Positions 14,613 through 23,907 of a stretch of 39,847 nt of DNA are shown here, piece after piece; the first letter of the stretch is position 1; every line of letters begins with the position of its first letter. Source of the DNA: Polaromonas sp. (GTDB lineage Bacteria > Pseudomonadota > Gammaproteobacteria > Burkholderiales > Burkholderiaceae_C); the NCBI GenBank assembly GCA_025362315.1, contig JANYGP010000074.1, positions 1-39,847 on the forward strand, given 5' to 3'. The translations under genes and the position numbers were made by a program. A model generated the notes under the pieces. It worked only from the letters and a program-made list of their open reading frames with translations. It had not been told where the DNA came from and did not search any database.

Positions 14613-15929
14613 TCAGGCACGCAAAATTTTGCGGCAGCGTGCTGCGGCATCGTCCATGCCGGCCTTGACCTGCGTTTTTCCACTGATCAAATCGCCCACG
14701 GTGGCTTCCAGCACGTCGCTGACCTGTGCCCACTGCGGGAACAGCGGCGTGCCCTTGGCACCCCTCAGCGCCTGCGCGCCAAACACATGCATCGCCTTGA
14801 AGCGCACGTTGACATCGGCATCGAGCATGTTGGCAGTTTGCACGGCCACCACTTCGTTCAGGCTGCGGTCCAGCAGCACGCTGCGTTCAATGGCGGGGTC
14901 ACCAATCCAGGCCAAAAACTCCATCGCCGCATCTTTTTTCTTGCTGAACTTGTTGATGCCGTAAAACCAGCTGTTGGTATACGTGGTGGCTTCCTTGCCC
15001 GGGAATGCGGGCAGCGCCGCGTAGGCAACCTGCTCGGGTTTGAGCACAGAAGTTTTCGGGTCGACCAGGCTGGCATAGCGCCACCACCATACCGGCACCA
15101 TCGCGCTTTTGCCCTGCGCCACTGAATTGACGGCGTCGGTTTCATTGAAGGCACTGCTCCCCTGCGGGCAAATTTTGTGCTTCAGATACAGATCAACATA
15201 GTCTTGCGTGGCCTGTATGCCCTGCGGAGAATTGAACGCGGGCTGTCCCTTGGCATCCAGCAAATCACCGCCCCGACCCCACAGGTAATTGAACCAGATC
15301 ATCAGGTTTTGCCCGCTGGTTTTGCCGTAATACATGGCCACGCCTGACACGTCGGTCTTGGCCTGGATTTCCTTGCCCTGAACAATCATTTCGTCCCAGC
15401 TGGTGGGCGCCTTCAGATTGAGTTTGTCAAAAATATCCTTGCGGTAAAACATCAGTTGCACATGTCCACGAATCGGCATGCCCAATATGTTTTTGCCGGT
15501 GCCATTGCCGTCACGTGCAGCGCGCAAATGCGCTGCTGCATAGCGGTTCATGTCGATTTTTTTCTCCAGCAGCTGGTCATTGATCGGGTCAAACAGTTTG
15601 TACAGGCTGGGGCCCCACACATCCATCACCGACAGCACGTCGTACTGGGCACTGGCGGCCACCAGCTCGGCCGTCAGCTTGTCGCGCGTGTTGCCAAACG
15701 GGACGTACTGGTATTTCACCTTGATGCCGGTCAGCGCTTCAAACTCGGCAAGCTTGCCCTCGTGCGCCTTGAATTGCGGCGCAACAACGGTCAGCAGATT
15801 GATTTCAGTGCCGGCGTATGGCTTGCCTTGTTTCAAAGGCGCGCTTGTTGCCTGCGCATGCAGCCACCCCGGCACACCCAGTGCCAAGCCAGCAGCCGTT
15901 GCAGATTGAATCACTGAGCGTCTTTGCAT
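14613..15929 (-). CDS. Extracellular solute-binding protein of the second sugar ABC transporter
   Basis: A 438-residue periplasmic binding protein of family 1 (MalE/UgpB class). The N-terminus MQRRSVIQSATAAGLALG, ending AQA, resembles a twin-arginine or Sec signal. The mature part contains LAEFEALTGIKVKYQYVPFG, GMPIRGHVQLMFYRKDIFDK and AMEFLAWIGDP, all common in sugar-binding members. It is only distantly related to the two paralogous binding proteins at 15992-17245 and 19332-20603. It precedes its own permease pair and so probably belongs to the 14538-11710 transporter. Confidence 0.92.
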   Translation of the reverse strand: MQRRSVIQSATAAGLALGVPGWLHAQATSAPLKQGKPYAGTEINLLTVVAPQFKAHEGKLAEFEALTGIKVKYQYVPFGNTRDKLTAELVAASAQYDVLSVMDVWGPSLYKLFDPINDQLLEKKIDMNRYAAAHLRAARDGNGTGKNILGMPIRGHVQLMFYRKDIFDKLNLKAPTSWDEMIVQGKEIQAKTDVSGVAMYYGKTSGQNLMIWFNYLWGRGGDLLDAKGQPAFNSPQGIQATQDYVDLYLKHKICPQGSSAFNETDAVNSVAQGKSAMVPVWWWRYASLVDPKTSVLKPEQVAYAALPAFPGKEATTYTNSWFYGINKFSKKKDAAMEFLAWIGDPAIERSVLLDRSLNEVVAVQTANMLDADVNVRFKAMHVFGAQALRGAKGTPLFPQWAQVSDVLEATVGDLISGKTQVKAGMDDAAARCRKILRA

Positions 15930-15991
15930 GTTGTAGTCCTAAAAAAGAGCCGGAATGGCTGAAGGCTGTTGACTGCAAGCAGCGACCCGGT

Positions 15992-17245
15992 TTACCTGAT
16001 GAAGCCTTTTTCTGCCGCAGCCTTGCTGTAGGCCTCGGACACCATGATGAGTCCGGCTCTTGGAGACACAGTACCAGCCAGCACGTCGGGAATGGTTTTA
16101 CCCATTTCTCCCTGCAGTAAACCGAAATAAGGCTCGGTTGGCCATGTGGGCGCACCAGCAATCGCCGACGCCACCACGCCCATCGCAAAGCGCGTTGGCT
16201 TGTAAGCTGACCGGATCCAGATTGTCAGGTCATTGCCGCTTTTCATGGTTTCTTCGTCCAGCGCCTCCATCATGACCTGAAACACCACGTCGCGGTCTGC
16301 AGTGATATTTTTGGGCATCACCATGCCGTCCCACCATAAATGCGTTGCTGCCTTGCCGCCTGCAGCGACTGCGAGCCCAGCGCCGAACGCCATTTTTCCC
16401 ACCACTTTTGACGCCGTTGGGTCGTCCATCCGGGACGCGCGAGTCGCCCACAACACGCCCATGGCCGCCTTGCCCTGCTGGAACTGGTTCATCACGTCAT
16501 CGGAGTTGGACGCCAAAAAATTGGGCGTCATGAACGGCGTCATCGACTTCATCAACTCTAGGGCCTTGACGCCCGCTTCGCTGTTGATGTCGGGCGCAGC
16601 AGAGCCTGGTTTGAAAAACCTGCCGCCGTAGCCTGCAAACAGATTGATAAACTCGGTGCTGCCGTCGAAGCCTTTGGCAAACGTTTGCGCAATGGGGAAG
16701 TCAATGCCCGGCTCCACCTTTTTGAGCTGCCTGGCGGAGTCCAGCATTTCCGGGTAGGTGCTGGGCACTTTGATGCCGTGCTTGGCAAAAATATCTTTGC
16801 GATAAAAAAAGTTTTGCGCGTTTTGCATGAAGGCAATTGCCATCACCTCGCCATTGGCCTTGACCAACATTTTTTCTTCCAGCTTGTATTTGCTGCGGTA
16901 CTTGGCGACCAGATCGGTCATCGGCTGAAGTTGGCCTCTGGCCAGCAACCCTGAATAAACGCCGTTTGAAACAACCGCTGCATCAAACACTGATTTGCCC
17001 GCTGATGCAAATGCCTGCTCGGTCTCCTGGCGAGCCTGCGGGGACATCTTGACAGACACTTTCAGCCCGGGCTTGTTGCAGGATTCCAGCTCTTTGGAAA
17101 TGTGCTGCAGCGCTGGAAATGAATTTCCCAGAAGATTGATGTCGCCCGTGACTGCTCCCAATTCACATTTGGCAAAACTCAAGCCAGGCAACAGTGCAAG
17201 TGCTGGAGTGGCCAGTAAAGCTCTCCGGCGCAATTTAGAAGTCAT
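15992..17245 (-). CDS. Extracellular solute-binding protein, paralog 2 of the first transporter
   Basis: A 417-residue exported protein; the signal sequence is TSKLRRRALLATPALALLPG ending in SFAKC. The mature sequence (GDINLLGNSFPALQHISKEL, QPMTDLVAKYRSKYKLEEKM, KGFDGSTEFINLFAGYGGRF) is plainly paralogous to the protein at 19332-20603 over its whole length, roughly two residues in three by eye. It follows the permease pair by 71 bases while its paralog precedes them, so one permease pair is bracketed by two binding proteins. ATG at 17245 is preferred to a TTG at 17257. Probably a second receptor with a related but different ligand range. Confidence 0.9.
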   Translation of the reverse strand: MTSKLRRRALLATPALALLPGLSFAKCELGAVTGDINLLGNSFPALQHISKELESCNKPGLKVSVKMSPQARQETEQAFASAGKSVFDAAVVSNGVYSGLLARGQLQPMTDLVAKYRSKYKLEEKMLVKANGEVMAIAFMQNAQNFFYRKDIFAKHGIKVPSTYPEMLDSARQLKKVEPGIDFPIAQTFAKGFDGSTEFINLFAGYGGRFFKPGSAAPDINSEAGVKALELMKSMTPFMTPNFLASNSDDVMNQFQQGKAAMGVLWATRASRMDDPTASKVVGKMAFGAGLAVAAGGKAATHLWWDGMVMPKNITADRDVVFQVMMEALDEETMKSGNDLTIWIRSAYKPTRFAMGVVASAIAGAPTWPTEPYFGLLQGEMGKTIPDVLAGTVSPRAGLIMVSEAYSKAAAEKGFIR

Positions 17246-17316
17246 TTTTTCTTTCAAAAGTTAAAGGGCAAAAAATCAGTCGAACCGAAAACTATGGTGC
17301 GTGAATTTGGCGCACG

Positions 17317-18147
17317 TCAGCCCTTGACAGCGCCTTGCGTCAAGCCTCCAACAATCTGCTTCTGGAAAATCATCACCAGAATGATCAGCGGAATGGTGAT
17401 GCTGACGGCTCCTGCCACACCTTGCATCAGCAGGGCTTCGCTTTCAGCCGTAATCGAATTGGCGATTGCGGCGGGCATGGTCATTTTCTCGGCGCTGGTC
17501 AGGGCCGAGCTGAGCAGAAAGTCGTTGTAGGCCAGCAAAAAGCTGAACAAACCGGTGGTCACCACACCGGGCCACATGACTGGGATGATGACCCGTTTGA
17601 AGGCCTGGAACCGCGTGCAGCCGTCAACCAGTGCGGCCTCATCGAGTTCATTGGGAATGTTGACAAAAAACGAGCGCAACATCCAGATCGTGAAGGGCTG
17701 GTTGATGGCCACCAGCACAAAAATAAGGGTGAAGTAGGTGTTGCGAATGTCCAGCGCATCAAAAATAGTGAAGAATGACGGCAGCAAACTGGAGTGCGGA
17801 ATGGCCCTGAACATCAACGCAATCAACAGCAGCCAGAATCCCATAGAGCCCCGGTAGCGAGACAGCGCATAACCGGCCAGGCAACCCACTGTCAGCGACA
17901 CGGTGACAACAAACACCGTGACCAGTGCCGTGTTGAAAAAATTGCGATAAAACGCCTTGTCTATCCACAGGCGGGAATAGTTTTCCATCGTGAACGGGGC
18001 CACCCATTTGATAGGCGACGAAAACGCATCGATGTACTGGCGAAAAGAAATGATTGCCGTCCAGACCACCGGCAGTGACGCCACCAGCAGCCACAACGCC
18101 AGGCCTGCATAAACAAAAAATGACACCGAAAATGAGCGCTGTTTCAT
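17317..18147 (-). CDS. Carbohydrate ABC transporter permease (MalG-like)
   Basis: A 276-residue permease with six predicted helices (first: FFVYAGLALWLLVASLPVVW). The ATPase-docking loop is ELDEAALVDGCTRFQAFKRV, with Cys in place of the usual Ala after Gly. It starts one base after the stop of its partner permease at 18149, so it is translationally coupled. It forms the channel of the first importer with that protein. Confidence 0.92.
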   Translation of the reverse strand: MKQRSFSVSFFVYAGLALWLLVASLPVVWTAIISFRQYIDAFSSPIKWVAPFTMENYSRLWIDKAFYRNFFNTALVTVFVVTVSLTVGCLAGYALSRYRGSMGFWLLLIALMFRAIPHSSLLPSFFTIFDALDIRNTYFTLIFVLVAINQPFTIWMLRSFFVNIPNELDEAALVDGCTRFQAFKRVIIPVMWPGVVTTGLFSFLLAYNDFLLSSALTSAEKMTMPAAIANSITAESEALLMQGVAGAVSITIPLIILVMIFQKQIVGGLTQGAVKG

Positions 18148-18148
18148 G

Positions 18149-19165
18149 TCAATAGCCCCGTTTTTGTTCGCGCCAGGTTTTCACCAGCAGTGGAATCAGC
18201 AAAAACACAATGCCAATCAGCGTCAGCACAGCGGCTGCACTGGCTTTGTACGGGTTGTTTTCGTTCAGCAAAATATGGTATGTCAGGTATTGAACGCTGG
18301 TCGTGAAAGCGCCCTGGGTCAACACTAGCACGGGCTCAAACACGCGGTAGGCGTCCATCAAATGGATCAGCGTGATGAACAGCAACAGTGGCGCCAGGTG
18401 CGGCAGCGTGACATAGCGCAGCTTTTGCCAGCGCGAAGCGCCATCAATGGTGGCGGCCTCCAGCGAGTCTTGCGGCACCGACTGCAAACCCGCATACAAA
18501 ACAATGAATGCAAACGGCACCACATGCCAGATGCCGTAAACAATGATCAGCACCCGTGCCGACCAGGCCTGCGCCATCCAGAACACCTGAATACCGACGT
18601 TGGACAGCAAATACGGCACCAGCCCGTTGTCTCGAAACAGCCATTTGATTGACAGCGCTGCCACCACAGGTGTGATGATGAAGGGCAGCAGTGAGGCCGA
18701 GATGATGAAACCCTTGAGGTTTTGCGTAACGTTGTTGACCGCCAGGGCCAGCAGAAAACCGATGCCCAGCACGAAAGGCAGCGTGACAAAGGTGTAGACC
18801 ATCGTGAACTTGAGCGCACCCAGAAATTCATTGCCTGCCTTGTCATCAACAGCAGTGCCTTTGGGCCCGTCGGGTTGGTCTACAACCGTGGCAGCGCTGG
18901 CATCCAGACCCAATACTTTTTTGTAATAGTCCAGCCCCACAAAACTGCAGTTTTGAATGGCTTTGCCTGAACCGTCGAGTTTGGCACGCTGGGTCAGCGT
19001 TTCTTTCAGCCCAAAAGGCGTGGACTCTTCAATCTTGACCATCTCCATTTCAAGTGAGCAGTTGCGAACCGACAAATAAAAAGTCGTGGCCAGCGGGACC
19101 GCGAGCAGAAGCACCATCAGCGCGACAGAAGGCCCGACGAATTGCAGGAAAGATTTGGTTTTCAT
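18149..19165 (-). CDS. Sugar ABC transporter permease (MalF-like) with large first periplasmic loop
   Basis: A 338-residue permease. After TM1 (VGPSVALMVLLLAVPLATTF) there is a long soluble segment of about 100 residues (through LDYYKKVLGLD and VDDKAGNEF) before the second helix, longer than in the sister permease at 13657. This resembles the extra periplasmic domain of MalF-type proteins that contacts the binding protein. The EAA loop is DSLEAATIDGASRWQKLRYV. An AAAAGG ribosome site precedes the ATG at 19165. It lies 166 bases after its binding-protein gene, with a REP-like block between them. Confidence 0.92.
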   Translation of the reverse strand: MKTKSFLQFVGPSVALMVLLLAVPLATTFYLSVRNCSLEMEMVKIEESTPFGLKETLTQRAKLDGSGKAIQNCSFVGLDYYKKVLGLDASAATVVDQPDGPKGTAVDDKAGNEFLGALKFTMVYTFVTLPFVLGIGFLLALAVNNVTQNLKGFIISASLLPFIITPVVAALSIKWLFRDNGLVPYLLSNVGIQVFWMAQAWSARVLIIVYGIWHVVPFAFIVLYAGLQSVPQDSLEAATIDGASRWQKLRYVTLPHLAPLLLFITLIHLMDAYRVFEPVLVLTQGAFTTSVQYLTYHILLNENNPYKASAAAVLTLIGIVFLLIPLLVKTWREQKRGY

Positions 19166-19217
19166 GGGGACCTTTTAATACTCTGCTGGCGACAACGTGT
19201 AATTGCTTTAAGGGTCA

Positions 19218-19317
19218 TACTCCCACCCCACCGGTGGAGGGTGGAGTGGGGGCAAACGCTGACAAGTTTTTGGTACCGTGCGTGCCCCCATCCCTGCTTT
19301 CCCCCGGCAGGGGAAAG
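19218..19317. repeat. REP/BIME-like hairpin block between binding-protein and permease genes
   Basis: The block is G/C-skewed. It has an imperfect hairpin around ACCGGT (arms 19219-19232 and 19233-19247), a long-range stem TGGGGGCA (19247-19254) with TGCCCCCA (19283-19290), and the hairpin CTTTCCCC-CGGCA-GGGGAAAG (19297-19317). Such blocks between a binding-protein gene and its permeases often stabilise the upstream message or cause partial termination, so that binding protein exceeds permease. That role is inferred here. Confidence 0.6.
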
Positions 19318-19331
19318 AGCAAGACGGCTGA

Positions 19332-20603
19332 TTACTTGATAAAACCCTTTTCAGTTGCTGCTTTGGTGTAGGCAACGGCCGCTGCATCCAGCGCCTGCTT
19401 GGCAGTCATCGTGCCGCCCAGTGCTTCGGGAATGACCTTGCCCAGCTCGCCTGCGGCCAGGCCCAGGTACGGCTCGGTTGGCCAGATGGGTGCGCCCGCT
19501 TTCATGGACAGCGTCACGCCAGTGCCAAAGCGCGTTGGCTTGTAGACCGAACGAATCCAGATGGTGGCGTCGTTGCCGGACTTGGTGGTTTCTTCGTCCA
19601 GGGCTTCCATCAGCACCTGAAACACCACATCGCGGTCATTGCCAATGTTTTTGGCCAACACAACGCCGTCCCACCACAGATGGGTAGCACTTTTGCCACC
19701 GGTCATCACGGCAGGAGCAGCAGCAAATTCCATTTTGCCCACCACTTTTGATGCGGCAGGATCGTCCATGCGCGCTGCGCGGCTGGCCCACAGCACGCCC
19801 ATAGCAGCTTTGCCTTGCTGGAACTGGTTCATCACATCGTCAGAATTCGACGCCAGCGCATTGGGTGTCATGAATGGCAACATCGACTTCATCAGCTCAA
19901 TGGTTTTGATGCCGGCTTCTTCGTTGAATGCGGGCTGGGCAGTACCTGCCTTGAACATCTTGCCGCCAAAGCCCACATACATGTTGACAAACTCAGTGGA
20001 GATGTCAAAACCCTTGGCAAAGGTTTGCGCAATCGGAAAGTCAATGCTCGGCTCTTTGGCCTTGAGTACGGCAGCAGCAGCCAGCATTTCGCCGTAGGTG
20101 GTTGGTGCTTTCAGGCCGTGCTTGTCAAACAGGTCTTTGCGGTAGTACAGGTTTTGCGCGTTTTGCTGGTACGCAATGGCCATGACTTCACCATTGGACT
20201 TGACCAGCATGTTGTCTTCAATTTTGAACTTGGTCTTGTACTTGGCGACCAGATCCGTCATGGGCTGGATTTGGCCTTTGCTGGACAGCGCTGAATAAAC
20301 GCCGCCGGACACAACAGCTGCATCAAAGGCAGATTTGCCTTCTGCTGCAAAAGCACGCTCGGTTTCAACCCGGGCTTCGGGCGTGATCTTCACCGCTACC
20401 TTGACCGTGCCCTTGCTGCAAGTTTCAAGCTCTTTGGCAATGTGCACCACAGATGGCATGGAGCTGCCAACAATGTTGATGTCACCCTTGCCCTTGATGT
20501 CGGCGCAGTTGGCAAATGCCGCACCTGGCAACACAACAGCCAGACTGCTGACGATTGATGCTGCCAGCAAATGACGGCGCAAGCCGTTGGGTTTAAAAGT
20601 CAT
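19332..20603 (-). CDS. Extracellular solute-binding protein, paralog 1 of the first transporter
   Basis: A 423-residue periplasmic protein with signal peptide TFKPNGLRRHLLAASIVSSL ending in AFANC. Mature segments GDINIVGSSMPSVVHIAKEL, QIQPMTDLVAKYKTKFKIED, YYRKDLFDKHGLKAPTTY and NSDDVMNQFQQGKAAMGVLW align throughout with the protein at 15992-17245. The ATG at 20601-20603 has AGGAG eight bases upstream, the strongest ribosome site among the transporter genes. It lies between the ATPase gene and the permease pair and is probably the primary receptor of this importer. Confidence 0.93.
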   Translation of the reverse strand: MTFKPNGLRRHLLAASIVSSLAVVLPGAAFANCADIKGKGDINIVGSSMPSVVHIAKELETCSKGTVKVAVKITPEARVETERAFAAEGKSAFDAAVVSGGVYSALSSKGQIQPMTDLVAKYKTKFKIEDNMLVKSNGEVMAIAYQQNAQNLYYRKDLFDKHGLKAPTTYGEMLAAAAVLKAKEPSIDFPIAQTFAKGFDISTEFVNMYVGFGGKMFKAGTAQPAFNEEAGIKTIELMKSMLPFMTPNALASNSDDVMNQFQQGKAAMGVLWASRAARMDDPAASKVVGKMEFAAAPAVMTGGKSATHLWWDGVVLAKNIGNDRDVVFQVLMEALDEETTKSGNDATIWIRSVYKPTRFGTGVTLSMKAGAPIWPTEPYLGLAAGELGKVIPEALGGTMTAKQALDAAAVAYTKAATEKGFIK

Positions 20604-20677
20604 AAAAACACTCCTGTTAAAAATAGAAAACCATAAAAACACAAAGACGAAATTTACCAAGCGAAATTACCGAAATA

Positions 20678-21757
20678 CTAGAGGCGCATGCGGTTTTGCG
20701 TTTTGCCATCAAACAAATAGCAGCGGCTGGATGTCACTGCAAAACCCGCATGTTCACCCATGCTGGCCCTGAAATTTTTACCGCTCTTGGCGGTGATGAA
20801 CTGGTCGTCAAGTTTTAAAGTGACGGTGGTAGCGTCACCAAGCAGCTCAAACGAAAACACATTGCCCGTGATCTGGGCCTGCCCTGAAGCCATATCGGGG
20901 GCAACCACTGTCATGTCTTCAGCCCGCACGCCCAACACGATGTCGTTTTGACTCATATTGCCAAATCCGGCAATGCGAATGCTGTAAGCCATACCCTGCG
21001 CTTCAAACGTGCCGTTGACAAGTTTGCCTTTAACCAGATTCATCGCAGGCGAGCCAATAAAGCCGGCCACAAACAGGTTGTTGGGGTCGTTGTAAATGGC
21101 CTCAGGCGTGCCGATTTGCTGAATCTCGGCCTTGCTCATGACCACCACGCGGTCAGCCAGCGTCATGGCCTCTACCTGGTCATGCGTCACGTAAATGGTG
21201 GTCACGCCCAGGTCATGGTGCAAATGCTTGATGTGCGCCCGCATGCTGACACGCAATTTGGCGTCCAGGTTGGACAGCGGCTCGTCCATTAAAAAAACCG
21301 ACGGCTGGCGAACAATGGCACGCGCCAAAGCAACGCGCTGGCGCTGCCCGCCTGACAGTTCTTTGGGACGCCGATCTAGAAAATCCATCAGCTCAACTTT
21401 TTTGGCGGCTGTAATGACGGCCGGGTCAATCTCGGCTTTGGGTGTGCCGCGTATGCGCAGCGGAAAGCTGATGTTCTCGTACACCGTCATATTGGGGTAC
21501 AAACCATAGCTCTGGAACACCATCGCCACGTCGCGGTCTTTGGGTTCGAGGTCATTGACCTTGCGGTCTCCAATCCAGATTTCGCCGGTACTCGGGTCTT
21601 CCAGCCCCGCCACCATGCGCATGGTGGTGGTTTTGCCGCAGCCCGACGGGCCGAGCAATACCAAAAATTCGCCGTCGGCAATGTCAAGGGACATTTGCTT
21701 GACGCCAACCGAGGTGCCCCACACGCGGGAAATGTCTTTGAGTTGTACACGAGCCAT
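20678..21757 (-). CDS. Sugar ABC transporter ATP-binding protein (UgpC/MsmX-type), first transporter
   Basis: A 359-residue ATPase with Walker A GPSGCGKTT near residue 38, Q-loop VFQSYGLYPNMTVYENI, signature LSGGQRQRVALARA, Walker B VFLMDEPLSNLD and H-loop TIYVTHDQVEAM. The C-terminal TOBE domain has VLGVRAEDMTVV. It is paralogous to 11710-12783. It comes first in its transporter set, 21 bases after the NTF2-like gene, whereas the other ATPase comes last in its set. The two could be interchangeable, as is known for MsmX-type ATPases, but that is inference. Confidence 0.95.
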   Translation of the reverse strand: MARVQLKDISRVWGTSVGVKQMSLDIADGEFLVLLGPSGCGKTTTMRMVAGLEDPSTGEIWIGDRKVNDLEPKDRDVAMVFQSYGLYPNMTVYENISFPLRIRGTPKAEIDPAVITAAKKVELMDFLDRRPKELSGGQRQRVALARAIVRQPSVFLMDEPLSNLDAKLRVSMRAHIKHLHHDLGVTTIYVTHDQVEAMTLADRVVVMSKAEIQQIGTPEAIYNDPNNLFVAGFIGSPAMNLVKGKLVNGTFEAQGMAYSIRIAGFGNMSQNDIVLGVRAEDMTVVAPDMASGQAQITGNVFSFELLGDATTVTLKLDDQFITAKSGKNFRASMGEHAGFAVTSSRCYLFDGKTQNRMRL

Positions 21758-21778
21758 GGATGGTCTTTCTGAGTTTTT

Positions 21779-22843
21779 TTATGCGGTGGCGGACGGTTGC
21801 ATATCCAGAATCTGCATCCAGATGGCGACATCGTCAATCAACACCCATTCACGAATGACGCGGCCCTGACAGAACTCCGCGTGTACGATGCCCAATACCT
21901 CAACAGGCTTGTCGCTATGCTTACCGTAGCGGCTAGCGCCCGTATTGATTGGGTTTTGGCTTGCACAATGGATGGTTTGAGCTCGGAAACGCAGTGCTAC
22001 GCGGTCTGGCCGGCCTGTACTGGCCATGTCTGACTGCAGCGCCAGGTGTTCAATCTCAAAACTCTCGACGGGCAACGCAGCAAACAGACCCGTCCAAAAC
22101 GCTTCAACTTCCGCGCGGCCATAACTGCACACTTCACCCGGGCTGATTTGCTGAACAGCTTCGTCGTAAATGGATGCGGTGCTGGTCTTGCCATGCGCAA
22201 AGTCACTGATGGACTGCGCATAGCTGCTGGCCAAAACGTCGGTGCTGATAGCAGAAACATAGCCTGCAGGTGCAGGGCCGGCAACCGGCTTGTTCCAGCC
22301 GCCGCGCTGGTTCAGCCAGTCTTGCGCCAAGGCTTTGGGAGTGCTGCCAATTTGCAGCGCAATGGCGGCATGGTCACGCACCAGCCATTCGTGCACGATG
22401 CGGTTGTTTTTGCAGACGCAGTCGGCAATGGTGCGGGCGTGGATTTTGCGGCCCGTGGCTTTGCCAAAATTGCCATCGCCTGAATGCGTCATGGGCGAGA
22501 TGATGCGGTGCGAGCTTAAAAACCCACCTTCTTCATCACCTGACTGGATCACGTCTTCAGCCAGCAAACGGCGATCAGGAAACATCGCCAGCGTGGCGCG
22601 TGTGCCTGAAATGACGGAGTCAATGCTGGTGCTGACGGACATAGCTGTTTCTACCACGCATGGGTCGCTGTAGTAAAGGTGGATATCCTCTAGTCGCCGG
22701 CCTTCCCAAATGCGGTGGGTGATGACGCGGATGTAGGCATCCAGGTTTTTAAATTCAGCGTGGAAGCCTTTCATGGCAGCGGCTTGGGGCCGGGCAGCAG
22801 CGGCCGTCACAGATGATGAGGCGATGTTTTGCAGAGGATTCAT
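21779..22843 (-). CDS. NTF2/SnoaL-like two-domain protein
   Basis: A 354-residue protein built of two cone-shaped NTF2-like domains. Domain 1 (about 35-180) has IRVITHRIWEGRRLEDIHLYY in two parts, SSHRIISPMTHSG, ARTIADCVCKNNRIVHEWLV and RDHAAIALQIG. Domain 2 (about 215-350) ends in GRVIREWVLIDDVAIWMQI. NTF2-like folds serve many small-molecule enzymes (isomerases, cyclases, dehydratases), so no reaction can be named. It is clearly paralogous to the divergent gene at 28256-29248. The ATG at 22841-22843 overlaps the LacI stop as ATGA, which decides the start over an upstream alternative at 22885. Confidence 0.85.
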   Translation of the reverse strand: MNPLQNIASSSVTAAAARPQAAAMKGFHAEFKNLDAYIRVITHRIWEGRRLEDIHLYYSDPCVVETAMSVSTSIDSVISGTRATLAMFPDRRLLAEDVIQSGDEEGGFLSSHRIISPMTHSGDGNFGKATGRKIHARTIADCVCKNNRIVHEWLVRDHAAIALQIGSTPKALAQDWLNQRGGWNKPVAGPAPAGYVSAISTDVLASSYAQSISDFAHGKTSTASIYDEAVQQISPGEVCSYGRAEVEAFWTGLFAALPVESFEIEHLALQSDMASTGRPDRVALRFRAQTIHCASQNPINTGASRYGKHSDKPVEVLGIVHAEFCQGRVIREWVLIDDVAIWMQILDMQPSATA

Positions 22844-23907
22844 AAGGCAGATGTTTTGCTGGAGGTCCGGACAATCAGCCGGCATGGCACGGTCACAGCG
22901 CTGGGCTGGGCACCTTCATGCAGCAGGGCGTGCAGCATGGTGGCAGTGGCTTCAATCATCGGACCAATGGATTGTTCAATGGTCGTGAGCTGGTAAGCGC
23001 CCCAGGCAGCCTGTGGCACGTTGTCAAACCCGACCACGCTGACGTCTTGAGGAACGCGCAAACCAAGCTCTGAGCGCAGCACATCCATCACCGCCAGGGC
23101 CATGTGGTCGCTGCCAACAAATACAGCATCAGGGCGTTGGCTGGCGCTGCTGAACAGCTGCCGGGCCGCCAGTTGCGCACCTTCATAGCTGTAGTTGCCA
23201 ACAGCACGGGCATGTATCCGGCTGCCCAGCAAAGCCAGTTCGTCCCGAAAGCCGCGTTCGCGGTCCAGATTGGTGCTGGACTCTTCCAGCCCGGCAATGT
23301 AAGCAATCCGCTGATGCCCACCTGCATGCAAATGCCGCGCAGCCAGGCGGCCTCCGGCTTCGTTGTCAGACGTGACAGCGCTGGGCGGATGGTCTTCATT
23401 GGCAGCACGCTTGGTCATGCGGTTGAACAAAATCACCGGGCTGCCAGCCCGTGCGCAGTCGCGTGCCAGGGCAGACGACAGCACAGTAGATGCCATCACA
23501 ATCGCGTCGACCTGGTACTGCAAAATTTCAGCCAGCACACCGTCTGACTCGTCACGCGAAGTGATGAACAGCAGCACGTGGTAACCGTCGCTGCGCAGCC
23601 TCTGCGAAAGCTTTTCCAGCACCAGCGGATAAAACTGGTTGTCCAGCTGGCTCATCACCACCGCAATCATGCGGCTCTTTTTGGTGATCAAGGTACGGGC
23701 AATCGCATTGGGCCGGTAGCCCAGCTGGCGCGCTGCGTCCATCACGCGCTGGCGGGTGTGGGTAGACACCGATGCGCCGGGTGTGTAGGCGCGGCTCACA
23801 GCAGATTGCGACACCTGCGCCAAACGTGCGACGTGTTGGGACGTGACGTTTTTATTCACATTTTTAAAGTTGCCGAAAGCTTCTTTCATGACAGGACTAC
23901 CGGCCAT
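22840..23907 (-). CDS. LacI/GalR-family transcriptional regulator
   Basis: A 355-residue regulator. The helix-turn-helix lies at about residues 21-45 (VTSQHVARLAQVSQSAVSRA) and the hinge helix follows (RQLGYRPNAIARTL). The periplasmic-binding-protein-like effector domain shows MSQLDNQFYPLVLEKLSQRL and AGGHQRIAYIAG, and the C-terminal PQDVSVVGFDNVPQAAW and LTTIEQSI. LacI proteins usually repress sugar or polyol catabolic genes until an effector binds. It is embedded within the operon, with its ATG sharing a base with the SDR stop (TGATG) and its stop overlapping the next start, implying autoregulation. A candidate operator is the palindrome at 28129-28140. Confidence 0.94.
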   Translation of the reverse strand: MAGSPVMKEAFGNFKNVNKNVTSQHVARLAQVSQSAVSRAYTPGASVSTHTRQRVMDAARQLGYRPNAIARTLITKKSRMIAVVMSQLDNQFYPLVLEKLSQRLRSDGYHVLLFITSRDESDGVLAEILQYQVDAIVMASTVLSSALARDCARAGSPVILFNRMTKRAANEDHPPSAVTSDNEAGGRLAARHLHAGGHQRIAYIAGLEESSTNLDRERGFRDELALLGSRIHARAVGNYSYEGAQLAARQLFSSASQRPDAVFVGSDHMALAVMDVLRSELGLRVPQDVSVVGFDNVPQAAWGAYQLTTIEQSIGPMIEATATMLHALLHEGAQPSAVTVPCRLIVRTSSKTSAL

